From positions 62,001-126,000 of the forward strand of contig NZ_NXMA01000004.1 of NCBI RefSeq assembly GCF_005406215.1: DNA of 64,000 bases. Reading direction: 5' to 3'. Below are positions 45,951 to 55,832 of this stretch, piece by piece; positions within the stretch are counted from its first letter, which is position 1; every line of letters begins with the position of its first letter. The translations under genes were made by a program, and so were the position numbers. The DNA comes from Campylobacter aviculae (GTDB lineage Bacteria > Campylobacterota > Campylobacteria > Campylobacterales > Campylobacteraceae). The notes below the pieces were generated by a model. It saw nothing but the letters and a program-made list of their open reading frames with translations. It did not search any database and was not told the DNA's origin.

Positions 45951-46467
45951 TATAGCGTAAAATAAAATAAATGATCGCTATAATTAAAGCACTCCACTCC
46001 CAAAACATAGGAATTTTAGGACTTAAAAAATAATGATAGCTTGAAATAACTAAGCATAAATATCCTAATTTTCTTATTTTGCGTATTTTTTTAAAGCAAT
46101 TGAAAGAGCTTAAAAACATTAAGAATATAATAATTAAAGCTATAAATCCAGTTGTTTCTAAAAAATGATATAAAATATCGTTAAAAAGTCTTGAAAATTG
46201 TGCGTTTCTATCAAAAATAAAATAATTTAAAAAATGACTCATACTCCAAAAAGTTGCAAAAAACCCAAAAAATTTGGGATAATTTCTTGTTGATTTGAAT
46301 TTAATTAAGGAAAAAAATAGGCTTAAATTGAGAAATATTAAGGCAAAAATTCCCGTATAAAAATAAATTTCTTTGACAAAATCAAAAGATCTTACAATGT
46401 TATAAAAAGAATAAATTAAACTTGCTAAGAAAAATATAAAAGCAAAAAAATTAAAATATTTATACAC
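45916..46467 (-). CDS. msrQ: MsrQ-like haem membrane subunit
   Basis: A 183-residue membrane protein with about five or six helices and histidines in FWSMSHFLNYF and SSYHYFLSP that could be haem ligands. It is diverged from E. coli MsrQ and identified mainly by lying one base after msrP. It would pass quinol or flavin electrons to MsrP, repairing methionine sulfoxide in periplasmic proteins. The start codon is GTG at 46467. It overlaps the AAA gene tail-to-tail by 35 bases. Confidence 0.72.
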   Translation of the reverse strand: MYKYFNFFAFIFFLASLIYSFYNIVRSFDFVKEIYFYTGIFALIFLNLSLFFSLIKFKSTRNYPKFFGFFATFWSMSHFLNYFIFDRNAQFSRLFNDILYHFLETTGFIALIIIFLMFLSSFNCFKKIRKIRKLGYLCLVISSYHYFLSPKIPMFWEWSALIIAIIYFILRYIKNLRFCFYQN

Positions 46468-47360
46468 TAGAAATTAACCCTTAAATCCATACCTTGATAC
46501 AATTTTGCAACTTCTTTTTCATAACCATTAAACATCAAGGTAGGTTTTGTGAAAAAATCCCCCAAAGCTCTTTCATTGGCTTGAGACCATCTTGGATGAG
46601 ACACATTTGGATTGACATTAGCATAAAAACCATACTCGTTTGGAGCATAATTTTGCCAAGTTGTATGGGGTTGTTCTTCTACAAATTCAATTTTCACGAT
46701 AGATTTGATATTTTTAAAACCATATTTCCAAGGAACAACAAGGCGTATTGGAGCACCATTTTGTGGTTTTAAAGGTTTTTTATACATGCCTACTGCAAGT
46801 AGAGTAAGTGGATGCATAGCCTCATCTAATCTAAGCCCCTCAACATAAGGATAGTCTATAGTTGGAAATAATGCATTTTGATCGGGAAATTGATTTTTAT
46901 CTAAAAGTGTTGTAAATTTAATAAATTTTGCCTTTTTAGTAGGTTTTACCATCTCTATCAAGTGACGTAATTCAAATCCTATCCAAGGAACTACCATAGA
47001 CCAAGTTTCAACACAACGAAATCGATAAATTCTTTCTTCTAAAGGGAATTTTAATATATCTTCCATACTAAGAGTTGTAGGTTTTTCTATTTCTCCACTT
47101 ATTTCAATTTTCCAATTTTGAGTATTAAAATTTTGAGCTAAAGACACAGCCCTTCGCTTATCTGTGGAAAATTCATAAAAATTAACATAATTTGTTGCTA
47201 ATTCTTCATCGCTTATTTTTAAATTGTCAAGATTTTTATCTTTGATAAAATCAAAAGCAGAAAGCTTAGAACTGATTAAAGTGGAACTTACGAGTGCTCC
47301 AATGCCTAATTTTAAAAATTTTCTTCTTTTTTGATATAAGTATTCAGGAGTTATATTCAT
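46467..47360 (-). CDS. msrP: Periplasmic methionine sulfoxide reductase catalytic subunit MsrP
   Basis: A 297-residue molybdopterin enzyme (YedY). The twin-arginine signal [15 protein letters not shown] sends it folded to the periplasm. The molybdenum-binding cysteine is C116 in [10 protein letters not shown]; other family blocks are [27 protein letters not shown]-type sequence and GFYANVNP. It is paired with the MsrQ-like gene downstream. Length is normal. Confidence 0.93.
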   Translation of the reverse strand: MNITPEYLYQKRRKFLKLGIGALVSSTLISSKLSAFDFIKDKNLDNLKISDEELATNYVNFYEFSTDKRRAVSLAQNFNTQNWKIEISGEIEKPTTLSMEDILKFPLEERIYRFRCVETWSMVVPWIGFELRHLIEMVKPTKKAKFIKFTTLLDKNQFPDQNALFPTIDYPYVEGLRLDEAMHPLTLLAVGMYKKPLKPQNGAPIRLVVPWKYGFKNIKSIVKIEFVEEQPHTTWQNYAPNEYGFYANVNPNVSHPRWSQANERALGDFFTKPTLMFNGYEKEVAKLYQGMDLRVNF

Positions 47361-47415
47361 AATTTTTCCTTATTAAAAATTTTTATTATTAAAGCATAAT
47401 AAGGCTAATATTGGA

Positions 47416-48213
47416 TTATTTTTGAGTTATTTTTTCAAGTTCTAAATTATAAAGTATTTCTCTACAAAGCTCTTTATAATTATTGAGTAATTTTATTTTA
47501 GAAATTTCTTGCATCAAAGTTTTAAATTCTAATTCTTTAAGTTTTAAAAGCTCATTTTTTAAATTTTTATCTTTTGGGTATAACAAAGAATATTCTTTTA
47601 AGATGATTTCGTATATGTTAAAGGTTCCATCAATTAAATAATTAATAGCTTTATTAAGATGCTGATTATAATCTTTTAAATTAAGAGGATTAAGTATCAT
47701 AATACACAAATGAATCATAGCTAAATGAAAATAATTAAGACATCTTTCAGGAAGGGTTAAAATATCACTTTCTTGGAAATGTTTTAAATTTTGAAAATTT
47801 TCAAGCGAAAAGTGATATCCAAAACTTTCATCAATATTTGAAATAAGAATTTGAATTTTTTGTTCCCCATTAAGTTTTTGTCTAAAGGCAACAAAATAAC
47901 CCAAAGCCTTATAAAACATTTCAAAAAATTCAACATGCTTATTTTCTCTTAGGCAAGAAAGATTTAAATTTTTAGGAGTTATGGAATATTTTTGCATATA
48001 ATTTTGGACTTTTAAAGCAATTTTATTTCTTACTCCAAATAGATAATTCAAATCTCTTTGTTTTAAAATTTGATGATAAAAAAATACAAAGTCTTTTACA
48101 AGAATTTGATTATTCTTTTCAAGTGAAATTGTAAAATCTACACTTATGAATTGATTATAAAGATTAAAATAATCGCATTCTAATTGTTGATAACTCAATA
48201 TTTGATCCCACAC
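47416..48213 (-). CDS. Hypothetical helical protein
   Basis: A 265-residue, probably all-helical cytosolic protein without signal peptide or recognised motif; rich in Leu, Asn, Lys. The apparent start is GTG at 48213, overlapping the preceding small gene by 19 bases, with no good ribosome site, so a later start is possible. The family is not recognised. Position after pyrF and the small acidic gene suggests it is on the kdsA-ribH-nusB-pyrF transcript. Confidence 0.6.
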   Translation of the reverse strand: MWDQILSYQQLECDYFNLYNQFISVDFTISLEKNNQILVKDFVFFYHQILKQRDLNYLFGVRNKIALKVQNYMQKYSITPKNLNLSCLRENKHVEFFEMFYKALGYFVAFRQKLNGEQKIQILISNIDESFGYHFSLENFQNLKHFQESDILTLPERCLNYFHLAMIHLCIMILNPLNLKDYNQHLNKAINYLIDGTFNIYEIILKEYSLLYPKDKNLKNELLKLKELEFKTLMQEISKIKLLNNYKELCREILYNLELEKITQK

Positions 48214-48362
48214 TTTGCATAAAATTCTTTTAAAGCTTTTTCTTTATCAGGTTGAGTTTTAATCCATTCTTCAAAATTTTCGCAAATATCCCATTCTTCT
48301 TTTTGATTGTCTTCGTAAATTTGCTCTAAATCTTTTTCATCGATCTTTTTTTTATTATCCAT
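48195..48362 (-). CDS. Small acidic hypothetical protein
   Basis: A 55-residue protein ([19 protein letters not shown]...) rich in Glu, Asp and Lys, soluble. The ATG at 48362 overlaps the pyrF end by eight bases and is preferred over a longer form beginning inside pyr[23 protein letters not shown] suggests two helices. The family is not recognised. Confidence 0.6.
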   Translation of the reverse strand: MDNKKKIDEKDLEQIYEDNQKEEWDICENFEEWIKTQPDKEKALKEFYAKCGIKY

Positions 48363-49044
48363 TGATATTCTCCAAAATTTTTTCACAAATCAGCCTAGGA
48401 TTTTGATTTTTATAAATAGGACGTCCTATAACTATGAAATCGCTTTTATTTTCCTGAGCTATTATTAGATCAGCGACACGTTTTTGATCGTCTTTACCTT
48501 CTCCAAAAGGACGAATTCCTGGTGTTAAAGTTAAGAAATTTTGATGAGTGTTTTCTTTGATATTTTTGCTTTCAAAAACAGAGCAAACCATTCCATCAAG
48601 ACCATTTTCATAAGACATTTTTGCGAAATTAATCACAGCTTCATTGATTGTTTGTTTATAAATATTGAAAAAATTTTCTTCATCAAAGCTAGTAAGTGCT
48701 GAAACTGCTAAAACTAAAGGGCGTTTAGAAAATTTTTTATCAAGCCTATTCATAACTTCTTGCATAGCGATATTTCCAGCACTTGCGTGAATATTTATCA
48801 TATCAACGCCAAGTTTAGCGATTTCTTCGCAGGCATCTGCCATTGTGTTAGGAATATCATGAATTTTTAAATCCAAAAAGATCTTAAAATCACTAATTTT
48901 TTTGAGATCTTCTATAAATTTAAAACCATCTCTTAAGTATGCCCTTAAACCTACTTTTAGCCAAAGATCCAAACCTTTTAAATCTTTAGCTATATTAAGA
49001 CATTCTTCTTTTGTAGCAAGATCTAATGCGACACATAATTTCAT
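48355..49044 (-). CDS. pyrF: Orotidine 5'-phosphate decarboxylase
   Basis: A 229-residue TIM-barrel enzyme that makes UMP. It begins [14 protein letters not shown]; the catalytic Asp/Lys network is [12 protein letters not shown], and the phosphate loop is [17 protein letters not shown] with IVIGRPIY. It lies four bases inside the nusB end and is part of the kdsA-ribH-nusB-pyrF operon. Confidence 0.95.
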   Translation of the reverse strand: MKLCVALDLATKEECLNIAKDLKGLDLWLKVGLRAYLRDGFKFIEDLKKISDFKIFLDLKIHDIPNTMADACEEIAKLGVDMINIHASAGNIAMQEVMNRLDKKFSKRPLVLAVSALTSFDEENFFNIYKQTINEAVINFAKMSYENGLDGMVCSVFESKNIKENTHQNFLTLTPGIRPFGEGKDDQKRVADLIIAQENKSDFIVIGRPIYKNQNPRLICEKILENING

Positions 49045-49439
49045 TTTTTAGCCTTAATAAGAGCGTCTAAAACCCCATTGATAAATTTAGGAGAATTATC
49101 ATTTGCTAATTCTTTTGCTAATTCTATGGCTTCATTAATCACTATAGCACTAGCTGTATCGGTGTAAAGTAGTTCATATGCTCCAAGTCTTAATATAGCT
49201 CTTTCTATACAGCCTAATTTCATAATTTCATTTTCTTTTAAACAAGAATTTAAAATTTCATCTATATTTGAGATATTTTGAAAAACTCCTTTATATAAAT
49301 TTAAAGTAAAATTTTTTTGTTCGTTACGAATTTTTTTTTCATTTAAATAATCATCAATAAAATTTTCATTTTTTTCATTCATTTCTAAAGCATAAAGTAA
49401 AGAAATAACGCTTTGTCTGACTTGATGACGCGTTGCCAT
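49041..49439 (-). CDS. nusB: Transcription antitermination factor NusB
   Basis: A 132-residue helical protein that binds the boxA of rRNA leaders with NusE. It begins [20 protein letters not shown] and contains RLGAYELLY and [15 protein letters not shown], both family hallmarks. It starts at the last base of ribH. The ribH-nusB pair is widely conserved. Confidence 0.95.
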   Translation of the reverse strand: MATRHQVRQSVISLLYALEMNEKNENFIDDYLNEKKIRNEQKNFTLNLYKGVFQNISNIDEILNSCLKENEIMKLGCIERAILRLGAYELLYTDTASAIVINEAIELAKELANDNSPKFINGVLDALIKAKK

Positions 49440-49903
49440 TAAATCGCCTTACTTAAATTAAGCATTTCAATGACAGTTGTCATGGCTTCAAAACCTTTGT
49501 TTCCAGCTTTACTACCCGCTCTTTCTATAGCTTGTTCTATGGTATCGGTGGTAAGAACGCCAAAGCTTACAGGAATACCATGATTTAAACTTACATTAGC
49601 TATGCCTTTTGTAGTTTCTGCTGCAACATAATCAAAATGCGGGGTAGATCCTCTGATAACAGCACCTATGCAACAAATAGCATCAAATTTTTTACTTTCT
49701 ATAGCTTTTTTTAGAATAAAAGGAAGTTCAAAAGCACCAGGAACAAGAATAAGACTTAAATTTTCTTCTTTTCCGCCATGTCTTAAAAAAGCATCTTTTG
49801 CTCCTTCTACAAGACGATCGGTGATGATATGATTAAATCTTGCATTAATGATTGCAATTTTTTCATCAGAATTTAGGTTAAGTTTTCCTTCGATAATTTT
49901 CAT
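49439..49903 (-). CDS. ribH: 6,7-dimethyl-8-ribityllumazine synthase
   Basis: A 154-residue subunit of the icosahedral lumazine synthase, the penultimate step in riboflavin synthesis. Blocks seen are [39 protein letters not shown] and [17 protein letters not shown], including the catalytic histidine in the TPHFDYV segment. It overlaps kdsA by four bases. Confidence 0.96.
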   Translation of the reverse strand: MKIIEGKLNLNSDEKIAIINARFNHIITDRLVEGAKDAFLRHGGKEENLSLILVPGAFELPFILKKAIESKKFDAICCIGAVIRGSTPHFDYVAAETTKGIANVSLNHGIPVSFGVLTTDTIEQAIERAGSKAGNKGFEAMTTVIEMLNLSKAI

Positions 49904-50715
49904 TTTATATCCTTTATGGTATTTTGTATTTGTAAGAGTGTTTCAACACAATTTTTAAGACGCAAAATATCAAGCATATTAGGTCCATCACATAAAGCCT
50001 CGCAAGGATTAAGATGGGTTTCAAAGAAAAATCCATCCACACCAACCGCTGCGGCCGCTCTTGCTAAAGGTTCGACAAATTCACTTTTTCCACCACTTTT
50101 TCCACTTGCAGCTCCTGGCATTTGGACACTATGAGTTGCATCAAATACCACTGGAGCGAATTCACGCATAATTATTAAAGATCTCATATCTACAACTAAA
50201 TTTCCATAGCCAAAACTAGAACCCCTTTCGGCAACAAATACACCATTTTGTTTAGCCACTTCATAGCCTTCCTCATTTATACCTCTAGTTTGAAGAATTT
50301 TTTTCACGCTATATTTCATATCGTTTGGATTTAAAAATTGTCCTTTTTTGATATTAACTTTTGCTTTAGTTTTAGCGGCTGCAACAAGTAAATCGGTTTG
50401 ACGACATAAAAAAGCTGGAATTTGGAGTACATCGACTACTTCACCTGCAATGGGTGCTTGATAACTTTCGTGAATATCGGTTAAAATTTTCATATTAAAT
50501 TCATTTTTTACACTTTGTAAAATTTTAAGCCCTTCTTCGATTCCAGGACCACGAAAAGAATCAATGCTTGTTCGATTAGCCTTATCAAAACTTGATTTAA
50601 AATAAAATTCTATATTTTCATTTTCATTAAAAATTTTAAGTTGTTCAGCAACTTTAAATACTAAATCTTTGCTTTCTATAACGCAAGGACCAGCAATTAA
50701 TATTATCTTTTTCAT
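49900..50715 (-). CDS. kdsA: 2-dehydro-3-deoxyphosphooctonate aldolase (KDO-8-P synthase)
   Basis: A 271-residue enzyme that joins arabinose 5-phosphate and PEP to make KDO-8-phosphate for the lipooligosaccharide core. Motifs are [32 protein letters not shown], and [17 protein letters not shown]. It overlaps the preceding EamA-type gene and ribH by four bases each, so it is in one operon. Confidence 0.96.
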   Translation of the reverse strand: MKKIILIAGPCVIESKDLVFKVAEQLKIFNENENIEFYFKSSFDKANRTSIDSFRGPGIEEGLKILQSVKNEFNMKILTDIHESYQAPIAGEVVDVLQIPAFLCRQTDLLVAAAKTKAKVNIKKGQFLNPNDMKYSVKKILQTRGINEEGYEVAKQNGVFVAERGSSFGYGNLVVDMRSLIIMREFAPVVFDATHSVQMPGAASGKSGGKSEFVEPLARAAAAVGVDGFFFETHLNPCEALCDGPNMLDILRLKNCVETLLQIQNTIKDIK

Positions 50716-51641
50716 TTTTTTCCTTTTACGACTAAAATCAATCCTCCAAAAATAATGCCTATTATACCTAAAAAAACCATAGCACTTGGTAAATTATCGC
50801 CCAAAATTAATCCAACAATTAAACTAAAAATAACATCAAAATAGCTTACACCTGCAACAATACCAGCTTGCTTAGCTATCCCATAAGCTTTAGTAATATG
50901 AATTTGATAAATGGTGCCAAAAATTCCCATAATTAAAATTATAAACCAAGCTTTTAAACTAGGCATGACAAAAGGAGCTAAAATAAAATCTAAATGCAGA
51001 AAATGTAATTTTTCAGGTTCTAAAAATTCAGCTCCTATCATTGAAAGCAAAGGCATAAGAGTTCCAAGAAAAATAAAAGAAAGTGCAATTTGTTCTGTGG
51101 TATAAAATTGTCTTAATTTTCTAACGCTTGTAAGCGCTAAAGCTGCTAAAAATCCACTTGTAATTCCGATGATAGAATTTTTTAAATCAAATCCTGAATG
51201 GTAAGCTTTATCGGCCCAAGGTTGAGTGATTAAAAGCATACCTAAAAAAGCAATGAAAATACCTATCCAGGCTTTTTTATCTATGTTTTCTTTAAAAACA
51301 AAAAAAGCAATTAACGTGATGAAAATTGGAGCGGTTTTTTGGAAAGCAAAAGCACCTCCTAATGTGATATTTGAGACATTATAGAAAAACATATAAAGCG
51401 ATAGAGTTCCAACAATTCCGCGAAATACTAAGAGCCAAAAATGCCCACCATCTTTATGAACTTTTGAACGTTTTAATAACCAAACTATAAAGATAATTCC
51501 TATAATATTCCTAAAGAACATAATTTCAATCGAACTCATTTCTTGGCTTAAAATTTTAGCACAAGCACCCATAAGTGTGAAATCCAAACAGGCTAAAAGC
51601 ATAAAATAAACCCCTAAATTATGCTTAATAACTCTTAGCAT
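50712..51641 (-). CDS. EamA/DMT-superfamily transporter
   Basis: A 309-residue membrane protein with ten predicted helices in two EamA halves (first: [21 protein letters not shown] and [17 protein letters not shown]; second: [24 protein letters not shown]). The family exports amino acids, nucleosides or other metabolites; the substrate is not predictable. It is the first gene of the operon that continues into kdsA and is divergent from der. Confidence 0.82.
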   Translation of the reverse strand: MLRVIKHNLGVYFMLLACLDFTLMGACAKILSQEMSSIEIMFFRNIIGIIFIVWLLKRSKVHKDGGHFWLLVFRGIVGTLSLYMFFYNVSNITLGGAFAFQKTAPIFITLIAFFVFKENIDKKAWIGIFIAFLGMLLITQPWADKAYHSGFDLKNSIIGITSGFLAALALTSVRKLRQFYTTEQIALSFIFLGTLMPLLSMIGAEFLEPEKLHFLHLDFILAPFVMPSLKAWFIILIMGIFGTIYQIHITKAYGIAKQAGIVAGVSYFDVIFSLIVGLILGDNLPSAMVFLGIIGIIFGGLILVVKGKK

Positions 51642-51705
51642 TTTTATTCCTTAATTAAAATTAATTCATTCTATTCTTTTTTGCTTAATATTAAGGCAAA
51701 TTTTA

Positions 51706-51711
51706 TATAAT
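51706..51711 (+). promoter_or_regulatory. Probable -10 element of der
   Basis: TATAAT in TTTTATATAATC, 38 bases before the der ATG, in the divergent gap with the EamA-type gene. Confidence 0.5.
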
Positions 51712-51749
51712 CTTTCTTAAAAATAAAAATTTATCATTTAGGCAAAGAA

Positions 51750-53135
51750 ATGCAAAGCATTATACTTATAGGTAAACCTAATGTTGGAAAATCAAGTCTT
51801 TTTAATAGGATGGCAAAAAGAAGGATAGCCATTACAAGTGAGATTTCGGGTACGACTAGAGATACAAATAAAACAGAAATTCATATAGGATCTAAAAGTG
51901 CTTTTATTATCGATAGTGGTGGGCTTGATGAGAGTGATGAGCTTTTTAAAAATGTTAAAAAAAATACTTTAAAGGTTGCTAAAGAAAGTGATATTATTCT
52001 TTATTTGGTTGATGGAAAATTAGCCCCAGATGAAGAAGATAGACGTTTTTTTTACTCTTTGAAAAAATTAAATAAACCACTGGCCTTGGTTATCAATAAG
52101 GTGGATAATAAAAAAGATGAAGAAAGAGCGTGGGAATTTGCAAATTTTGGTGTAAAAGAAATTTTTAATATTTCTGTAACTCACAATGTGGGACTCGATG
52201 AGCTTTATAATTGGCTAGAGCAATTTTTGAATGAAGCTAGTTTAATTCCTGATGAAGAGCAAGATTTAGAGGATTTTTTAGAGCATTATGAAGCTAAGCA
52301 AGAAGTACAATTTAAAGAGGTAGATCAAAATCATATTAGAGTAGGGATAGTAGGTCGTGTTAATGTTGGAAAATCAAGTCTTTTAAATGCCTTAGTCAAG
52401 CAAGAACGTAGTGTTGTTAGTAGTATAGCTGGCACCACGATTGACCCTGTGAATGAAACAATAATCCATCAGAATAAAACGATAGAATTTGTTGATACTG
52501 CCGGTATTAGAAAACGTGGAAAAATTCAAGGATTAGAAAGATTTGCTTTAAATCGTACAGAAAAAATTTTGCAAAATTCTCAAATCGCACTTTTGGTTTT
52601 AGATGCGGATGAAGGTTTTAACGAACTTGATGAAAGAATAGCAGGGCTTATTGCAAAGTATTATTTAGGTGTTATCATAGTTTTAAATAAATGGGATAAG
52701 AGTGATCTTGATTTTGATAAAACAGTTAAGGAGCTAAAACTTGATCGTTTTAAATTTTTAGCTCATGCACCTATTGTGAGTGTTTCAGCTTTAAGCGGCA
52801 AAAGGGTGCATGTGATTCTTGATAAAATTTTACAAGTTTTTGAAAATTTCATACAAAAAATTCCAACTTCAAAACTTAATATTTTAATAGAAAATGCAAC
52901 TAAAGCACATCCTTTGCCACATGATTATGGAAAATTGGTTAAAATTTATTATGCTGTACAATATGATATCGCACCTCCAAAGATTGCTTTAATCATGAAT
53001 CGTCCAAAAGCCTTGCATTTTAGCTATAAGCGTTATTTGCAAAATAAGATAAGAAAAGAATTTGATTTTGAAGGAGTGCCTTTAATCATTGCTTCGCGTA
53101 AAAAAGGAAGTAAGGAAAATGATGAGAATGGATAA
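51750..53135 (+). CDS. der: Ribosome-biogenesis GTPase Der (EngA)
   Basis: A 461-residue protein with two tandem GTPase domains: first P-loop [12 protein letters not shown] and DSGG, second [12 protein letters not shown] and DTAGIRKRG, each with NKxD (NKVDN, NKWDKSD). A C-terminal KH-like domain follows. It is needed for 50S assembly. The 3' end overlaps the aroK start region by about 14 bases. Confidence 0.96.
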   Translation: MQSIILIGKPNVGKSSLFNRMAKRRIAITSEISGTTRDTNKTEIHIGSKSAFIIDSGGLDESDELFKNVKKNTLKVAKESDIILYLVDGKLAPDEEDRRFFYSLKKLNKPLALVINKVDNKKDEERAWEFANFGVKEIFNISVTHNVGLDELYNWLEQFLNEASLIPDEEQDLEDFLEHYEAKQEVQFKEVDQNHIRVGIVGRVNVGKSSLLNALVKQERSVVSSIAGTTIDPVNETIIHQNKTIEFVDTAGIRKRGKIQGLERFALNRTEKILQNSQIALLVLDADEGFNELDERIAGLIAKYYLGVIIVLNKWDKSDLDFDKTVKELKLDRFKFLAHAPIVSVSALSGKRVHVILDKILQVFENFIQKIPTSKLNILIENATKAHPLPHDYGKLVKIYYAVQYDIAPPKIALIMNRPKALHFSYKRYLQNKIRKEFDFEGVPLIIASRKKGSKENDENG

Positions 53136-53616
53136 TATTATTTTTATCGGCTTTATGGGGTCTGGAAAAAGCACTATAGCTAGAAATTTGGCTATAAGAT
53201 CGGATCGAATTTTTTTAGATAGTGATTTGTTAATCGAAGCAAAATTTAATCAAAATATTACTGAGATTTTTAAAAATAAGGGCGAGGAGTTTTTTAGAGA
53301 GCAAGAACAAAAATTAGCTGATTTTTTTAGCAGTTGCAATAATGCTTGTATTGCAAGCGGTGGTGGTTTTATCCAAGTAAAAAATTTAGAAAAAATAGGT
53401 TTTTGTATTTATTTGAAGGCTAGTTTTGAGTATTTAAAAAAGCGTTTAAATGAAGATGAAATTGCTAAAAGACCTTTATTTTATGATGAAATTAAAGCAA
53501 AAAAATTATATAATGAAAGGATAAAGTCTTATGAGGATAAGGCTGATATTATTATAGATATCGAAAATAAAAGCATTGATATTCTTATGGATGAGTTAAA
53601 AAAGGCAATAAAATGA
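53122..53616 (+). CDS. aroK: Shikimate kinase
   Basis: A kinase of about 164 residues that phosphorylates shikimate in aromatic amino acid synthesis. The Walker A is [18 protein letters not shown] binds shikimate; SGGGFIQ is the GGG loop and AKRPLF the lid arginine. Several ATGs cluster at 53119-53128; 53122 is chosen for its spacing to AAGGA (53112-53116). It begins within the last codons of der and overlaps trpS by four bases. Confidence 0.92.
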   Translation: MRMDNIIFIGFMGSGKSTIARNLAIRSDRIFLDSDLLIEAKFNQNITEIFKNKGEEFFREQEQKLADFFSSCNNACIASGGGFIQVKNLEKIGFCIYLKASFEYLKKRLNEDEIAKRPLFYDEIKAKKLYNERIKSYEDKADIIIDIENKSIDILMDELKKAIK

Positions 53617-54572
53617 GAGTTTTGACAGGATTACAACCTAGCGGAGATTTGCATATAGGAAATTATTTTGGTGCGATAAAACAAATGGTAGATGCACAAA
53701 ATACAAGTGAAATGTTTATATTTATTGCAAATTACCATGCTATGACCTCTTCGCAAAATGGGGAAAAATTAAAAGAAAATTCACTAAAAGCAGCTGCAGC
53801 TTTTTTAAGTCTTGGTATTGATCCTCAAAAGAGTGTGTTTTGGCTACAAAGCGATGTAAAAGAAGTTTTGGAGCTTTATTGGATTTTATCACAATTTACT
53901 CCTATGGGCTTATTAGAAAGAGCACATAGTTATAAGGATAAAATTGCTAAAGGTTTAAGTGCTTCTCACGGACTTTTTTCTTATCCTGTTTTGATGGCAG
54001 CAGATATTTTACTTTTTGATACCCAGCTTGTTCCTGTAGGAAAAGATCAAATTCAGCATGTTGAAATTGCACGTGATATTGCTTTAAAGGTAAATAATGA
54101 GTGGGGAGAAATTTTTACTTTACCTCAAGCTAAAGTTAATGAAGATGTAGCAGTTGTTTTAGGAACGGATGGTGCTAAAATGAGTAAATCTTATAAGAAT
54201 ACTATAGATATTTTTAGTGATGAAAAAACCTTAAAAAAACAAATTTCATCCATTATAACTGACAGTACCCCTTTAGAAGAACCTAAAGATCCTAAAGAAT
54301 GCAATGTTTTTAAAATAGCAAAGTTGTTTTTAGATGAAGAAAGAGAAAGTGATTTAAAAAGTCGCTATTTAAAAGGAGGGGAAGGTTATGGGCATTTTAA
54401 AATGTATTTAAATGAACTTATCAATGAGTATTTTAAGGATGCGAGGCAAAAATATAAAGAATTTTTAGAAAAACCTTCGTATTTGAAAGAAATTTTAGAT
54501 TTTGGTGCAAATAGAGCTAAAAATGTAGCTCAAGCAAAAATGCAAAAAATTTATGATAAAATAGGGTTATAA
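53613..54572 (+). CDS. trpS: Tryptophanyl-tRNA synthetase
   Basis: A 319-residue class I synthetase. The HIGH-like motif is [10 protein letters not shown]; the KMSKS motif is [11 protein letters not shown]. Blocks [14 protein letters not shown] and [15 protein letters not shown] are typical. The start overlaps aroK by four bases (ATGA), so der-aroK-trpS-serS-pflB likely form a long transcript. Confidence 0.96.
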   Translation: MRVLTGLQPSGDLHIGNYFGAIKQMVDAQNTSEMFIFIANYHAMTSSQNGEKLKENSLKAAAAFLSLGIDPQKSVFWLQSDVKEVLELYWILSQFTPMGLLERAHSYKDKIAKGLSASHGLFSYPVLMAADILLFDTQLVPVGKDQIQHVEIARDIALKVNNEWGEIFTLPQAKVNEDVAVVLGTDGAKMSKSYKNTIDIFSDEKTLKKQISSIITDSTPLEEPKDPKECNVFKIAKLFLDEERESDLKSRYLKGGEGYGHFKMYLNELINEYFKDARQKYKEFLEKPSYLKEILDFGANRAKNVAQAKMQKIYDKIGL

Positions 54573-54587
54573 ATAAAGGAGTAAGAG

Positions 54588-55823
54588 ATGCTTGATTTAA
54601 AAAATTTACAAAACAATTTTGATGAGGTGGCTAAAAAGCTAAAAAGTAAAAAGGTAGATGAAAATTTACTCAAGCAACTTGCTGAAATTTTTATTGAGTT
54701 AAAAAAAGAAAAAACAGCTTTAGAGGAATTGCAAGCTTTTCAAAATAAATTCAGTAAAGAGCTTGCCAATACTCAAGATAAGGAAGACTTAAAATCAAAG
54801 CTAAGCGAAAATAAAAATAAAATTAATGAGCAAAATCAAAAAGTTGTTGTTTTAGAAAATAAGCTTGAAAGTATTGCGCATACAATTCCAAATATTCCTG
54901 ATGATATTGTTCCTGTAGGTGAAGATGAAGATGAAAATGTTGAAGTAAAAAAAGTTCTTACTCCACCAAATTTTGATTTTGAACCCAAAGAGCATCACGA
55001 TTTGGGTGAAAGTTTAGATTGGCTTGATTTTGTAAGAGGGGTTAAAATTTCTGAGAGTCGTTTCTGTGTACTTAAGAACGAGGGGGCTTTGTTAAGCAGA
55101 GCTTTGGTTAATTATATGATAGATTTTAACAGAAGTCGTGGCTTTAATTTTGTCAATGTGCCTTATTTGGTTAATGGTGCTACTATGTTTGGAACAGGAC
55201 AATTGCCAAAATTTAAAGATGATATGTATAAAGTAGAGGACGAGGACTTATATCTTATTTCAACTTCTGAAATTCCAGTAACCAATCTTTATAGCGGAGA
55301 AATTTTAAGTAGTGAAAGCTTACCAATAAAAATGACTTGTTATAGTGCTTGTTTTAGAAAAGAAGCCGGTAGTGCAGGACGTGATACAAGAGGAATTATT
55401 CGTCAGCATCAATTTGAAAAGGTAGAACTTGTCAGTATAACTAAGCCTGAACAAAGCGATAGTGTGTTTAACGAAATGGTAGAATGTGCGAGTGATTTAT
55501 TAAGCTCTTTAGGTTTGGCTCATAGGCATTTGATGCTTTGCACGGGAGATTTGGGTTTTAGTGCTGCAAAGACTATTGATCTTGAAGTTTGGATTCCTTC
55601 TCAAAATAAATATCGCGAAATTAGCTCCGTTTCTAATTGTCGTGATTTTCAAGCAAGACGTGCTAAAATTCGTTATAAAAATGATCAAGGTAAAAATGAA
55701 TTAGTCCATACTTTAAATGGTTCTTCATTAGCTGTAGGTAGAACTTTAGTTGCTATTATGGAAAATTATCAAGATAAAGATGGAAAAATCACCATCCCTG
55801 ATGTTTTAAGAAAATATTTTTAG
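54588..55823 (+). CDS. serS: Seryl-tRNA synthetase
   Basis: A 411-residue class II synthetase. The N-terminal coiled coil (residues 1-100) binds the long variable arm of tRNA-Ser; motif 2 reads [15 protein letters not shown] with HQFEKVE, and motif 3 is [18 protein letters not shown]. It begins 15 bases after trpS with a GGAG ribosome site. Confidence 0.96.
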   Translation: MLDLKNLQNNFDEVAKKLKSKKVDENLLKQLAEIFIELKKEKTALEELQAFQNKFSKELANTQDKEDLKSKLSENKNKINEQNQKVVVLENKLESIAHTIPNIPDDIVPVGEDEDENVEVKKVLTPPNFDFEPKEHHDLGESLDWLDFVRGVKISESRFCVLKNEGALLSRALVNYMIDFNRSRGFNFVNVPYLVNGATMFGTGQLPKFKDDMYKVEDEDLYLISTSEIPVTNLYSGEILSSESLPIKMTCYSACFRKEAGSAGRDTRGIIRQHQFEKVELVSITKPEQSDSVFNEMVECASDLLSSLGLAHRHLMLCTGDLGFSAAKTIDLEVWIPSQNKYREISSVSNCRDFQARRAKIRYKNDQGKNELVHTLNGSSLAVGRTLVAIMENYQDKDGKITIPDVLRKYF

Positions 55824-55832
55824 AGACAATAA

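Noticed and set aside
46494-46772. Plus-strand open frame within msrP
   Set aside because: It opposes a well-conserved molybdoenzyme gene and has no start signal.
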